DNA from: Anaerolineae bacterium
Lineage (GTDB): Bacteria; Chloroflexota; Anaerolineae; B4-G1; SLSP01
Length of the DNA: 11,980 nucleotides
Direction: 5' to 3'
Assembly: GCA_016927095.1 (NCBI GenBank)
Contig: JAFGNI010000119.1
Location: 1-11,980 of the forward strand
The notes under the pieces are model-generated. The model was given only the letters and a program-made list of their open reading frames with translations, had not been told where the DNA came from and made no database searches. A program made the translations under genes and the position numbers. Of this stretch, positions 1-6,509 are shown piece after piece (positions within the stretch are counted from its first letter, which is position 1; every line of letters starts with the position of its first letter).

Positions 1-2
1 AT

Positions 3-46
3 CGCTACACCTCCTGGTGTTAGTTTTCCCTAACCAGAGTGTAGCG
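3..46. repeat. Large imperfect inverted repeat upstream of the polymerase gene
   Basis: The outer arms CGCTACAC (3-10) and GTGTAGCG (39-46) are perfectly complementary. Inside them CTGG (14-17) pairs with CCAG (34-37) and TTAG (20-23) pairs with CTAA (30-33), with small bulges and a TTTTCC loop (24-29). About 16 base pairs can form over 44 nt. No T-run follows on the plus strand, so a classical intrinsic terminator is not indicated. It could be a terminator-like end of a gene lying to the left of the window, a repressor site, or a small repeat element. The structure is seen directly; the role is unknown. Confidence 0.6.
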
Positions 47-68
47 GCTGCGGTCTGTCTTTGTCAAC

Positions 69-78
69 CTATGCATAG
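69..78. repeat. 10-bp perfect palindrome CTATGCATAG
   Basis: CTATGCATAG equals its own reverse complement. It lies about 100 bp upstream of the polymerase start, just after TTGTCA (61-66). Another 10-bp palindrome with the same ATGCAT core (TGATGCATCA, 3541-3550) lies just past the 3' end of the same gene. It may be a protein-binding site, but a palindrome this short can arise by chance. Confidence 0.3.
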
Positions 79-164
79 TATCTACAGACCAACCCAGTAC
101 AGGTGACCTAGACGCGCACTTCCTGCCATCCGGCATGCGGCCACGTGCTGTCCGCGGAATCGGG

Positions 165-170
165 TACACT
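165..170 (+). promoter_or_regulatory. Putative -10 element, leaderless promoter of the polymerase gene
   Basis: TACACT lies only 7 nt before the ATG at 178, and no Shine-Dalgarno-like sequence lies in between. A -10 hexamer at this distance would put the transcription start at or next to the start codon, giving a leaderless mRNA. No TTGACA-like hexamer sits 15-18 bp upstream, which is tolerated for TANNNT-type leaderless promoters in several phyla. This is inferred from spacing only. Confidence 0.4.
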
Positions 171-177
171 GAACGCT

Positions 178-3100
178 ATGAGCCCATACATCCCGCTGCG
201 CGTACACTCCTACTACTCGCTGCTCGCGGCGACCGCATCACCGGCCGAGTTGGTTGCGCGCGCGGCTGCCGAGGGCATGACGCACCTCGCCTTGACCGAT
301 TGCCACGCGCTGTACGGCGCTGTCGCTTTTGCGCGTGCCTGCGAGGCCGCCGGCGTGACCCCGATTCTGGGACTCACCATCAACGTCGCGTGGCCTCAGG
401 CGATCACGCCTGCGCCGCCGGATACCCATATGCCGGGTCAGCTCGTCTTGCTTGCCCGCGACGCCAGTGGGTACCGCTCACTCTGCCAGCTGTCATCCCA
501 CATCCAGAGCGCCCCCGACCGCGACGCCAAGATCCGGCACGGGTTGAGCCTCGATCTGCTCGCAGCACACCACGAGGGCCTGATCTGCCTCACTGGCGGG
601 CGAAAGGGCTTTGTCCATCGCTCTCTTTACGAGGCGCTCTCGCCCCAAACCAAGGTGCCCGACACCGCGGCAACGTATGACCGCGCCGCGCACCGCTTCC
701 TGGGCCGCCTCTGCGGGATCTATGGCCCGGAGCGCACGCTTGTGAGCCTGGAACTCCAGACACTGGACGACCAGCAGGTGGTCCAACGGCTCTCCGAAAA
801 AGCCACCCTAATGGGGCTCCAGACCGTGGCGGTCCACCCCGTCTACACGTTGCGCAAGGACGACGAAGCTCGCCTGCGGCTCCTTGCAGCGATCGACCGG
901 AACTGCCCTCTCGGAGAGGTACCACCAACTGCCCTTCCCAACGGCGGCGACCGGACTGTCGCGATGCACTGGCTGGGTCCTGACGAGATGCGCGCTCGTT
1001 ATGCAGCCTTCCCGGAGGCGCTCGCGCGAACGGTGGACGTGGCGCAGTCCCTCGGTGCCGCGCCTGCGCTCCCGGATGGTACGTTGCAGTGGCCTGCCCT
1101 CGATCTGCCAGAGGACGAGACGCCAGCCACGGCCCTGCGACGAGATGCCAGAGCCGGCGCCGAGAAGCGCTACGCGAGCCCGCTCCCTCAGGCCATCGCA
1201 GAGCGGTTGGAGCGCGAGCTCACCAGGATCAACGCGCGCGGCTATGCCCCGCTCTTCCTCGCCGTTGCCGACATCGTCCGCTTCGCGCGGGCGCAGGACA
1301 TCCCCGTCAGCACCCGCGGCAGCGTGGCCAACTCGCTGGTGGCCTATGCGCTGCGCATCACCACCGTCGATCCCATAGCGCACGGGCTGCTCTTCGAGCG
1401 CTTCCTCAGCCCCGGTCGCGCCGATCCACCCGACATCGACCTCGACTTCTGCAGTCGCCAGCGGGACGAGGTCCAGGCCTACATCCGCGAGACCTATGGT
1501 GAGGACCGCGTGGCGCTGGTTGGCGCTATGAGCACGCTGCAACTGCGTTCCGCTGGGCGCGAGACAGCCAAGGCCTACGGCCTCAGCGATGCCGAGACCA
1601 GCCGTCTCCTGGCCCTCCTGCCGCGACATTTCCACCCGCGGCAACCGCAGAGGACCCTTGAGGAGGTGCTGGCGGACCTCGGTGAGCCGTGGCTCCAGGC
1701 CGTAGCCAAGGCCGCCTATGACATCGCCGGTTTCCCCCACCACCTCAGTATCCACGCCGGGGGCCTTGTGATCACACCTGGCCCGCTCACGGACCTCGTC
1801 CCGGTTCAAATGGCACCCAAGGGCTTCCTCACCACCCAATATGACCACGGCGACTGCGAGGCCATCGGTTTACCCAAGCTCGACTTGCTGGGCATCCGCG
1901 CCCTCACCGTGCTTGCCGACGCAGCGGAGGCCGCCCGCGAGGCCGATCCGGTCTTCCGGCTGGACCAGATCCCGCTCGACGATCCGACGACCGCCGCTTT
2001 GCTGCGCGAGGGTGACACCGTTGGGGTTTTCCAGTGCGATTCCGTCGGTGCCCGGCGCACCTTGCGCAAGCTCCGCGCGCATACCGTGGCCGACCTAGCC
2101 ATCGCCAACGCCTTCTTCAAGCCTGGCCCCGCCACCGGCGGTCAGGCGAATGTCTTCGTCAGCCGCTACCGGGAGGAGGCCCAGACCCGCTACCAGCATC
2201 CGGCCCTGGAACCGATCCTTGCCGCCACTAAAGGGGTTCTGATCTTTCAGGAACAGGTCCTGCGGGTGGCCACCGAGGTTGCGGGCCTCTCTTGGGCGCA
2301 GGCCGACCACATCCGTCGCGGCATGAGCCGGATGGCCCCCGGCGAGATGCGCGAGCTCGCGGATGCCTTCATCCAGGGTTGCATGCGCCCAGACGGGCCG
2401 GGCTTCACCGAAGAACAAGCACAGCAGCTCTGGACGCAGGTCTCAGCGTTCTCGGGGTACGGGTTCAACCAGGGCCACGCCACGGCCTATGCCGATGTGA
2501 GCTACCGGTCCGCCTACATGAAGGCGCACTATCCCGCGGCATTCTTCTGGGCGCGCCTCAGCAACTACGGCGGCTACCACCACCCGACGGTCTACATGGC
2601 CGAGGCCGTCCGCTACGGCATCGACGTCCGCATCCCCCACGTCAATCACAGCTTCGCCAACGTGACCCTATCGGCGGCCCAGCCAGAGGCTGACTGGGCT
2701 GCTGCACGGGAGGCCGTTCATGACCACGACAACCCGGTCGCGCCCTACGACAGACAGGCCTCCACCCCCATCCTCTGGCTCGGGCTGGGTCTGGTCCGCG
2801 ATCTGCGTCGCGACGCCATCGCCGGCATTGTGCGCGCCCGCCGCAGGGGCGGCCCCTATACTTCACTGCGCGATCTCTTGTTGCGCGTGCCGCTCCAGCC
2901 CAAGGAGATCACCCATCTGATCCAGTGCGGCGCCCTGGACGGCCTGGAGCCTCAAGCGCGGACGCCAGCCGCTGGTCAAGGACCGCCACACCGGGGCCTC
3001 GCTAACCGCCCTGCGATGCTCTCGGAGGCCCGCACCGTGGCGACGGCGGGCAACGCGCGCCAGCTCGCCTTCGAGTTCGCCGCCGGCTATGCCCCTCCGG

Positions 3101-3450
3101 CATCGCTGTCCCAGCATCTGGCCTGGGAACGCCATCTCTTGGGCTATCCCCTCGCCGCGCTTCGCCTGGCCCTGCCCGCGCTCAAGGCCCAGCGCCCAGA
3201 CACCACGCCCATCGCCGCTCTGCCGCGGACGCGTGGTCCGGTTGTCGTCACCGGCGTGCGCCTGCCCGGATGGCACCGTGATGGCTATGCCCTCTGGGAC
3301 GGCGGCGACTGGTGCTGGACGGAGATCCCCAAGGGGGCCAAGGCCCCGCCGACGTGGGAACCCGTTCAGGTGCGCGGCCACTGGCGCCAGGACCGCTGGG
3401 GCATCGGCTGGATGCTCATTGAGCGCTGGCAGACGCTCTCTCTACCATAG
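178..3450 (+). CDS. dnaE: DNA polymerase III alpha subunit-like C-family polymerase (DnaE/DnaE2 type)
   Basis: This 1090-residue template-directed DNA polymerase is expected in the cytoplasm. An N-terminal PHP domain (about 1-280) is followed by the polymerase core. The motif PDIDLDF (418-424) supplies catalytic D419 and D421, and KLDLLGIRALT supplies the third aspartate, D569. Other family signatures are RGSVANSL, FKPGP, IFQEQVLRVATEVAG and the GYGFNQGHATAY stretch. A short OB-like C-terminus follows WERHLLGYPL. The PHP metal site looks degraded: the usual HxH reads R8-V-H10, and TDCHALYG replaces the usual TDHG. The length matches DnaE2/ImuC or short DnaE proteins, and there is no obvious tau-binding tail, so this may be a second, repair or mutagenic polymerase rather than the replicase. 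No imuA or imuB lies next to it, although genes to the left are unseen. The ATG at 178 is preferred over a GTG at 145 because the PHP domain begins right after it. The family is certain; the subfamily is not. Confidence 0.93.
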   Translation: MSPYIPLRVHSYYSLLAATASPAELVARAAAEGMTHLALTDCHALYGAVAFARACEAAGVTPILGLTINVAWPQAITPAPPDTHMPGQLVLLARDASGYRSLCQLSSHIQSAPDRDAKIRHGLSLDLLAAHHEGLICLTGGRKGFVHRSLYEALSPQTKVPDTAATYDRAAHRFLGRLCGIYGPERTLVSLELQTLDDQQVVQRLSEKATLMGLQTVAVHPVYTLRKDDEARLRLLAAIDRNCPLGEVPPTALPNGGDRTVAMHWLGPDEMRARYAAFPEALARTVDVAQSLGAAPALPDGTLQWPALDLPEDETPATALRRDARAGAEKRYASPLPQAIAERLERELTRINARGYAPLFLAVADIVRFARAQDIPVSTRGSVANSLVAYALRITTVDPIAHGLLFERFLSPGRADPPDIDLDFCSRQRDEVQAYIRETYGEDRVALVGAMSTLQLRSAGRETAKAYGLSDAETSRLLALLPRHFHPRQPQRTLEEVLADLGEPWLQAVAKAAYDIAGFPHHLSIHAGGLVITPGPLTDLVPVQMAPKGFLTTQYDHGDCEAIGLPKLDLLGIRALTVLADAAEAAREADPVFRLDQIPLDDPTTAALLREGDTVGVFQCDSVGARRTLRKLRAHTVADLAIANAFFKPGPATGGQANVFVSRYREEAQTRYQHPALEPILAATKGVLIFQEQVLRVATEVAGLSWAQADHIRRGMSRMAPGEMRELADAFIQGCMRPDGPGFTEEQAQQLWTQVSAFSGYGFNQGHATAYADVSYRSAYMKAHYPAAFFWARLSNYGGYHHPTVYMAEAVRYGIDVRIPHVNHSFANVTLSAAQPEADWAAAREAVHDHDNPVAPYDRQASTPILWLGLGLVRDLRRDAIAGIVRARRRGGPYTSLRDLLLRVPLQPKEITHLIQCGALDGLEPQARTPAAGQGPPHRGLANRPAMLSEARTVATAGNARQLAFEFAAGYAPPASLSQHLAWERHLLGYPLAALRLALPALKAQRPDTTPIAALPRTRGPVVVTGVRLPGWHRDGYALWDGGDWCWTEIPKGAKAPPTWEPVQVRGHWRQDRWGIGWMLIERWQTLSLP

Positions 3451-3499
3451 CCCCCAACAGCACGTCCACCTACAACCCTAGGTCGCAGCATCCGCACAT

Positions 3500-3539
3500 C
3501 AACGCGCCAGGCCCGGATCAAGATCCGGGCCCGGCGTTG
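3500..3539. terminator. Hairpin between convergent genes, probable bidirectional terminator
   Basis: GCCCGGATC (3511-3519) and GATCCGGGC (3522-3530) form a perfect 9-bp inverted repeat around AA. An outer arm CAACGC (3500-3505) pairs with GCGTTG (3534-3539) across a small internal loop. It lies 50 bp past the polymerase stop and 54 bp past the nitroreductase stop, where both transcripts converge. No long T-run follows on either strand, so its efficiency as an intrinsic terminator is uncertain. Confidence 0.6.
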
Positions 3540-3540
3540 G

Positions 3541-3550
3541 TGATGCATCA
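3541..3550. repeat. 10-bp perfect palindrome TGATGCATCA
   Basis: TGATGCATCA is self-complementary and follows directly after the terminator-like hairpin. Its ATGCAT core matches the palindrome at 69-78 on the other side of the polymerase gene. No function is assigned. Confidence 0.3.
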
Positions 3551-3580
3551 GATTAGCGAGGATTCGCGAGAATTGGCGGC
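3551..3580. repeat. Three degenerate 10-bp tandem units (GATTNGCGAG)
   Basis: GATTAGCGAG (3551-3560), GATTCGCGAG (3561-3570) and AATTGGCGGC (3571-3580) are consecutive decamers. The first two differ at one base and the third is diverged. The tract lies between the stop codons of two convergent genes. A 10-bp period is close to one helical turn, so a protein array is conceivable, but simple slippage is the plainer explanation. Confidence 0.45.
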
Positions 3581-3593
3581 TCAACACCCCAGC

Positions 3594-4160
3594 CTACACG
3601 ATCAGCTCATCCAACGTGCGCTTTGGCACGTGATGAACATCCTCCTCGTCGCGCCAGTAGTTCGTGTTGTCTCCCGGTTCCAGATCCTCGATCACGACCG
3701 TCTCCGCCGGCCTTCCCAGCGCCAGGATGAGCAGGATCTCATACCGCTCCGGGATCTCTAGTGCCTCCCTCAGCTTCTTGCGGTTGATGGCACCCAGCAT
3801 ACAGCCGCCGAAGCCGTGATCGACCGCACCCAGCATCATGCTCTGCGCCACAATCCCCTCATCCACGGCGAAGTTCTGGCTGATCTCCGTATCGCCCAGG
3901 ATCACCACATAGCCCATCGGGCGCTCGCCCTCCGCGGGCCCGGGCCAATCCGGCAGTGCTCCCGCCCACGCCAGGCAGGGGAAGATCTTCTCCCGGTCCG
4001 CCTGCTCGTTGTAGAGCTTGTACTTCAGGGGTTGGCGATTCGCGCCCGACGGCGACAGCCGGGCCAAGTCTACCAGCTCAACCAGTACCTCCATCGGGAC
4101 CTGCACCGATTCGTCAAATCGCCGGTAACTCCGGTTCTTCGCGACGAGATCTCGTAGCAT
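3594..4160 (-). CDS. Nitroreductase family protein (FMN-dependent NAD(P)H oxidoreductase)
   Basis: The 188-residue protein resembles the nitroreductase/FMN reductase fold, which usually works as a cytosolic homodimer moving two electrons from NAD(P)H to nitro, quinone or flavin substrates. Visible signatures are the N-terminal FMN phosphate-binding stretch KNRSYRRF (8-15), SPSGANRQP (36-44), the central DEGIVAQSMMLGAVDHGFGGC (about 100-120) and LILALGRPAE (144-153). The C-terminal YWRDEEDVHHVPKRTL is typical of a short archaeal and bacterial subgroup. The ATG at 4160 is chosen because GAGAGGAG lies 5 nt upstream; a longer reading to 4220 would translate the heptad repeat tract. It follows the GH4 gene on the same strand at a 189-bp distance, so co-transcription is possible but not shown. 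The substrate cannot be told. Confidence 0.9.
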   Translation of the reverse strand: MLRDLVAKNRSYRRFDESVQVPMEVLVELVDLARLSPSGANRQPLKYKLYNEQADREKIFPCLAWAGALPDWPGPAEGERPMGYVVILGDTEISQNFAVDEGIVAQSMMLGAVDHGFGGCMLGAINRKKLREALEIPERYEILLILALGRPAETVVIEDLEPGDNTNYWRDEEDVHHVPKRTLDELIV

Positions 4161-4183
4161 AGCGACTCCTCTCGACAGAGGCT

Positions 4184-4232
4184 GACAGCGGTCAGCGGTC
4201 AGCAGTCTGCTGTCAGCCATCAGCTATCACTT
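4184..4232. repeat. Degenerate heptanucleotide tandem repeat, tract 1 (GTCAGCN)
   Basis: Seven successive 7-mers can be read: GACAGCG, GTCAGCG, GTCAGCA, GTCTGCT, GTCAGCC, ATCAGCT, ATCACTT. The last base of each unit varies most. The ends of the tract also form a perfect 10-bp inverted repeat, GGCTGACAGC (4180-4189) with GCTGTCAGCC (4209-4218). The tract lies just upstream of the nitroreductase ribosome-binding site. Similar heptad repeats (short tandemly repeated repetitive sequences) are known from cyanobacteria. The present case is read directly from the bases. Confidence 0.75.
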
Positions 4233-4273
4233 CTCCGACCAGGTTCCCATCAGAGAACCCACGGACGCGAACC

Positions 4274-4315
4274 CCGAATCGTGCATCGTGACTCGTGACT
4301 TTCGACTCAGGACTT
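4274..4315. repeat. Degenerate heptanucleotide tandem repeat, tract 2 (GTGACTN)
   Basis: Six successive 7-mers can be read: CCGAATC, GTGCATC, GTGACTC, GTGACTT, TCGACTC, AGGACTT. The middle copies are closest to each other. The period equals that of tract 1, 42 bp away, but the unit sequence differs. The tract lies in the same gap between the GH4 and nitroreductase genes. Confidence 0.65.
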
Positions 4316-4349
4316 GCGTCTGGCAGCGTTGCCCCCGACACCCTCGCGC

Positions 4350-5678
4350 TCAAGCCTCAAAGCGCTCGAACGTCGGAAGGTGATCCTTGTTCTGCGCCAG
4401 CATCTCATTCACCATCTGCTTGATCTCCGCCAACGACAGCATGGCTGCGGTCAACGGCGCGTACGCTACCGCCTGGAAGACCAGGGTCGGGTCGCCCGTG
4501 AGCGCGGCCTCGACCGCCATCTCCTCACTGGCGACGGTGATCTGGTTGAGCGGCGCCACCGGCGCCGGCAGCGCGCCCACGTGGATTGGATGCAACCCAC
4601 CCTTGTCCGCGAAGACAGGCACCTCAACACAGGCACCCTCAGGCAGGTTCGTGATCAGGTTGGTGTTGGCGGTGTTGCCGTTGTACTTGAAGGGTTCGCC
4701 GCCCTGCAGGGCGTTGATGATGTAGGCTGCATACTCATGGCCCCGCGCCAGATCCAGCGCATCAGGGTCGTTCAGCCAGGCCTTGATGGCATCCTTCCAC
4801 GTATCCCCACGCTTCCGGTACTCGTCCAAGATATAGGCGTAGTGCCCCGGATTCCAGCCAGTGCCGTGCGTGCAGTACTTCTCGATCAGGTCCGGGCGCT
4901 TGCGGAACCACCAGTTGTACTCCGAGTTGTGACCGCTGGACTCCGTGATGTAGTAACCGAAGTGCAGGAACATCTCGTTGCGCACCTGCTCCTCGTTGTA
5001 GATCTCCTCATTCTCCTCAACCGCCCTGCGGATCAGCGGATAGGCGTCCTCGCCGTTCCACTTGAAGTCGAGGTACCAGGCCATGTGGTTGATGCCGGCG
5101 CAGGTGTAGGTGACCTCATCCATCGGCGCGCCGATCCAGCGGGCCAGCATCGCCGCCGTGCCCTGCACGCTGTGGCACAGCCCCGTGACCTGGATGAAGG
5201 ACTCACGCTGCATCGCCCGGCAGAGCATCGCCATCGGGTTGGTGTAGTTGAGCAGGCTGGCCTTGGGGCAGACACGCTCCATATCCTTGACAATGTCCAG
5301 CATCACGGGGATCGTCCGCAGCGCCCGGAAGATGCCTGCGACGCCACGGGTGTCCCCGACATTGATGTCGATCCCGTACTTCTTAGGGATCAGAATGTCG
5401 TGCTGCCAGACGTCGACGCCCCCCGCAAGGATCGTGCACAGGACCGCGTCCGCATCTCTCAGGGCTTCCACCCGGTCCATGGTGGTCTCGACCTTGGCGG
5501 GATAGCCGCCTTCGTCCACGATGCGCTGCACCGCACGGCGCGAAAACTCCAACCGCTCGGCATCGATATCCATCAACGCCAAGGTGGCGTCCTCCAACAA
5601 TGGAAACGTGAGAATATCCCGCACCAGGCCCCGCGTGAACCCGAAACTTCCGGCACCGATGAACGCGATCTTTGTCAT
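4350..5678 (-). CDS. melA: GH4 alpha-galactosidase, MelA type (NAD+ and Mn2+ dependent)
   Basis: The 442-residue cytosolic enzyme belongs to glycoside hydrolase family 4, which cleaves alpha-glycosides by an NAD+-assisted oxidation/elimination mechanism with a divalent metal. The N-terminal Rossmann motif [12 protein letters not shown] (3-14) binds NAD+, and ALMDID (34-39) ends the second strand. NYTNP lies at 144-148. The metal-site residues C168 (in GLCHSVQGT, 166-174) and H198 (in [10 protein letters not shown]) are both present. These blocks closely resemble Escherichia coli MelA ([20 protein letters not shown]), and the length matches, so melibiose or raffinose-type galactosides are the likely substrates. 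GH4 also includes alpha-glucosidases, so the sugar is an inference. The ATG at 5678 is chosen because GGGAGGAG lies directly upstream and the Rossmann fold begins at residue 3. No sugar transporter or kinase lies nearby. Confidence 0.92.
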   Translation of the reverse strand: MTKIAFIGAGSFGFTRGLVRDILTFPLLEDATLALMDIDAERLEFSRRAVQRIVDEGGYPAKVETTMDRVEALRDADAVLCTILAGGVDVWQHDILIPKKYGIDINVGDTRGVAGIFRALRTIPVMLDIVKDMERVCPKASLLNYTNPMAMLCRAMQRESFIQVTGLCHSVQGTAAMLARWIGAPMDEVTYTCAGINHMAWYLDFKWNGEDAYPLIRRAVEENEEIYNEEQVRNEMFLHFGYYITESSGHNSEYNWWFRKRPDLIEKYCTHGTGWNPGHYAYILDEYRKRGDTWKDAIKAWLNDPDALDLARGHEYAAYIINALQGGEPFKYNGNTANTNLITNLPEGACVEVPVFADKGGLHPIHVGALPAPVAPLNQITVASEEMAVEAALTGDPTLVFQAVAYAPLTAAMLSLAEIKQMVNEMLAQNKDHLPTFERFEA

Positions 5679-5715
5679 AGCTCCTCCCAGACCAAACACC
5701 AAAGGTTCTCTGAAC

Positions 5716-5732
5716 GCTCATTGCCAATGTGC
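5716..5732. promoter_or_regulatory. Candidate operator in the alpha-galactosidase leader
   Basis: The bases GC-T-CATTG-C-CAATG-T-GC form a 17-bp palindrome in which all pairs match except at one symmetric pair position and the centre. It lies between the predicted promoter (5754-5781) and the GH4 start, where a bound repressor would block early elongation. No regulator gene is adjacent. The site is seen; the role is inferred. Confidence 0.4.
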
Positions 5733-5753
5733 AGCCGGTGAAGGCTCCGCATC

Positions 5754-5781
5754 AGTGTAGGCCGCAACGCCGCAGGCGCAA
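5754..5781 (-). promoter_or_regulatory. Putative promoter of the alpha-galactosidase gene
   Basis: On the minus strand TTGCGC (5781-5776) and TACACT (5759-5754) are separated by 16 bp, giving a predicted start near 5747 and a leader of about 70 nt. The -35 box matches consensus poorly. The same TACACT hexamer precedes the polymerase gene at 165-170. Confidence 0.35.
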
Positions 5782-5913
5782 GGTGATCGATCGCAAGACG
5801 GGCTCACGGCCCGAGACCGACGGATAACGCTTGCGTAACGGATAAGGAACGGGCACAGGCTATGCTCAGAGCGTGAGGTTCAAAATACAGCACCAGACCA
5901 TAGGAGGGTCAAG

Positions 5914-6435
5914 ATGAACCGGAAAGCCACTATTGTGGGAGTGCTGGCGTTGCTGCTGATCGCCATTCCCGTCGCGGTACTCGCCGCCGGACAGAGCGAC
6001 ATCGCAGGAATCCGTCGCGCCACGGCCAAGTACCACCGTCTGGAGGTTGCCGAGGCCGATGGGTTCGTGCCGCTTACATTCCCCGACCCGCCCACCGCCT
6101 GCATTAGCCACGAGGATGAGGGCGCAATGGGCGTGCACTACATTCGGGTAGACCGCTTCGACGGGGACATCGTCCTCACCGAGCCCGAGGTTCTGCTCTA
6201 TGACATCGGGCCCGACGGCAAAGCGAAGCTGCTAGGTGTGGAGTATGTCGTGCCCGAACCGGCCTTCGACGAAGCCAATCCGCAGACCGTTCTTGGGCAG
6301 GAGCTGATCCGCAAGACCAGCGTGGGGCCGCACCCTGCAGATCCCTACTACGAACGCCATGTCTGGATCTGGCACCGCAACCCCAGCGGTATGTTCGCCG
6401 ACTGGAACCCGCGGGTCACGTGCCCAGCAGAATAG
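5914..6435 (+). CDS. Conserved exported protein of unknown function
   Basis: The 173-residue protein begins with a signal peptide: MNRK, then a hydrophobic stretch (about 7-24) and a probable cleavage site near A24-A25. AGGAGG (5902-5907) lies 6 nt before the ATG, so the start is well supported. The mature part contains blocks I associate with a widespread uncharacterised bacterial family: ATAKYH (36-41), MGVHY (72-76), PEVLLY (91-96), GVEY (109-111 region), HVWIW (149-153) and NPSGMFADWNPRVTC (156-170). C63 and C170 are the only cysteines and could form a disulfide outside the membrane. Several histidines and acidic residues are conserved in these blocks, but no catalytic motif is recognisable. 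It is divergent from the GH4 gene and stands alone between two terminated units. Existence as a real secreted protein is nearly certain; no function can be given. Confidence 0.85.
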   Translation: MNRKATIVGVLALLLIAIPVAVLAAGQSDIAGIRRATAKYHRLEVAEADGFVPLTFPDPPTACISHEDEGAMGVHYIRVDRFDGDIVLTEPEVLLYDIGPDGKAKLLGVEYVVPEPAFDEANPQTVLGQELIRKTSVGPHPADPYYERHVWIWHRNPSGMFADWNPRVTCPAE

Positions 6436-6466
6436 GGCGACCACAGCATAGCCGGAAGCTGACTAC

Positions 6467-6497
6467 AACGGGCGGCGCCAACCAGCGCCGCCCGTTT
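6467..6497. terminator. Strong hairpin, bidirectional intrinsic terminator
   Basis: AACGGGCGGCGC (6467-6478) and GCGCCGCCCGTT (6485-6496) form a perfect 12-bp stem with a 6-nt loop, followed on the plus strand by another T. It lies 31 bp after the exported-protein stop and 13 bp from the fucosidase stop, so it can end both convergent transcripts. Confidence 0.8.
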
Positions 6498-6509
6498 GGC
6501 TGCCGCCTG

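Noticed and set aside
3..46. Resemblance to an integron attC site because of GTTAG and CTAAC within a hairpin
   Set aside because: The order is reversed relative to attC (the GTT-type box is on the left, the AAC-type box on the right), the boxes do not fit RYYYAAC and GTTRRRY, and no integrase or cassette array is present.
808..1848. Long minus-strand open frame inside the polymerase gene
   Set aside because: It lies wholly opposite a clear polymerase frame, has low-complexity Arg/Gly/Ala-rich sequence and no recognisable domain; such shadows are common in GC-rich genes.
4242..4259. Small inverted repeat GGTTC/GAACC between the two heptad tracts
   Set aside because: Only five base pairs with an 8-nt loop and no continuation; too weak to call.
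4314..5741. 475-codon plus-strand open frame opposite the GH4 gene
   Set aside because: The translation is rich in Arg, Leu, Val, His and Asp without any motif, and the minus strand encodes a textbook GH4 enzyme with all cofactor residues.
5785..5813. GATCGATC palindrome and a 5-bp CGGGC/GCCCG hairpin between the GH4 and exported-protein genes
   Set aside because: Both are short and expected by chance in GC-rich DNA; they do not align with a promoter.
5820..5866. Promoter of the exported-protein gene: repeated ACGGATAA (5820-5827, 5838-5845) and TATGCT (5861-5866)
   Set aside because: TATGCT has no -35 partner at an allowed distance, and the two 8-mers are too few to call a binding array.
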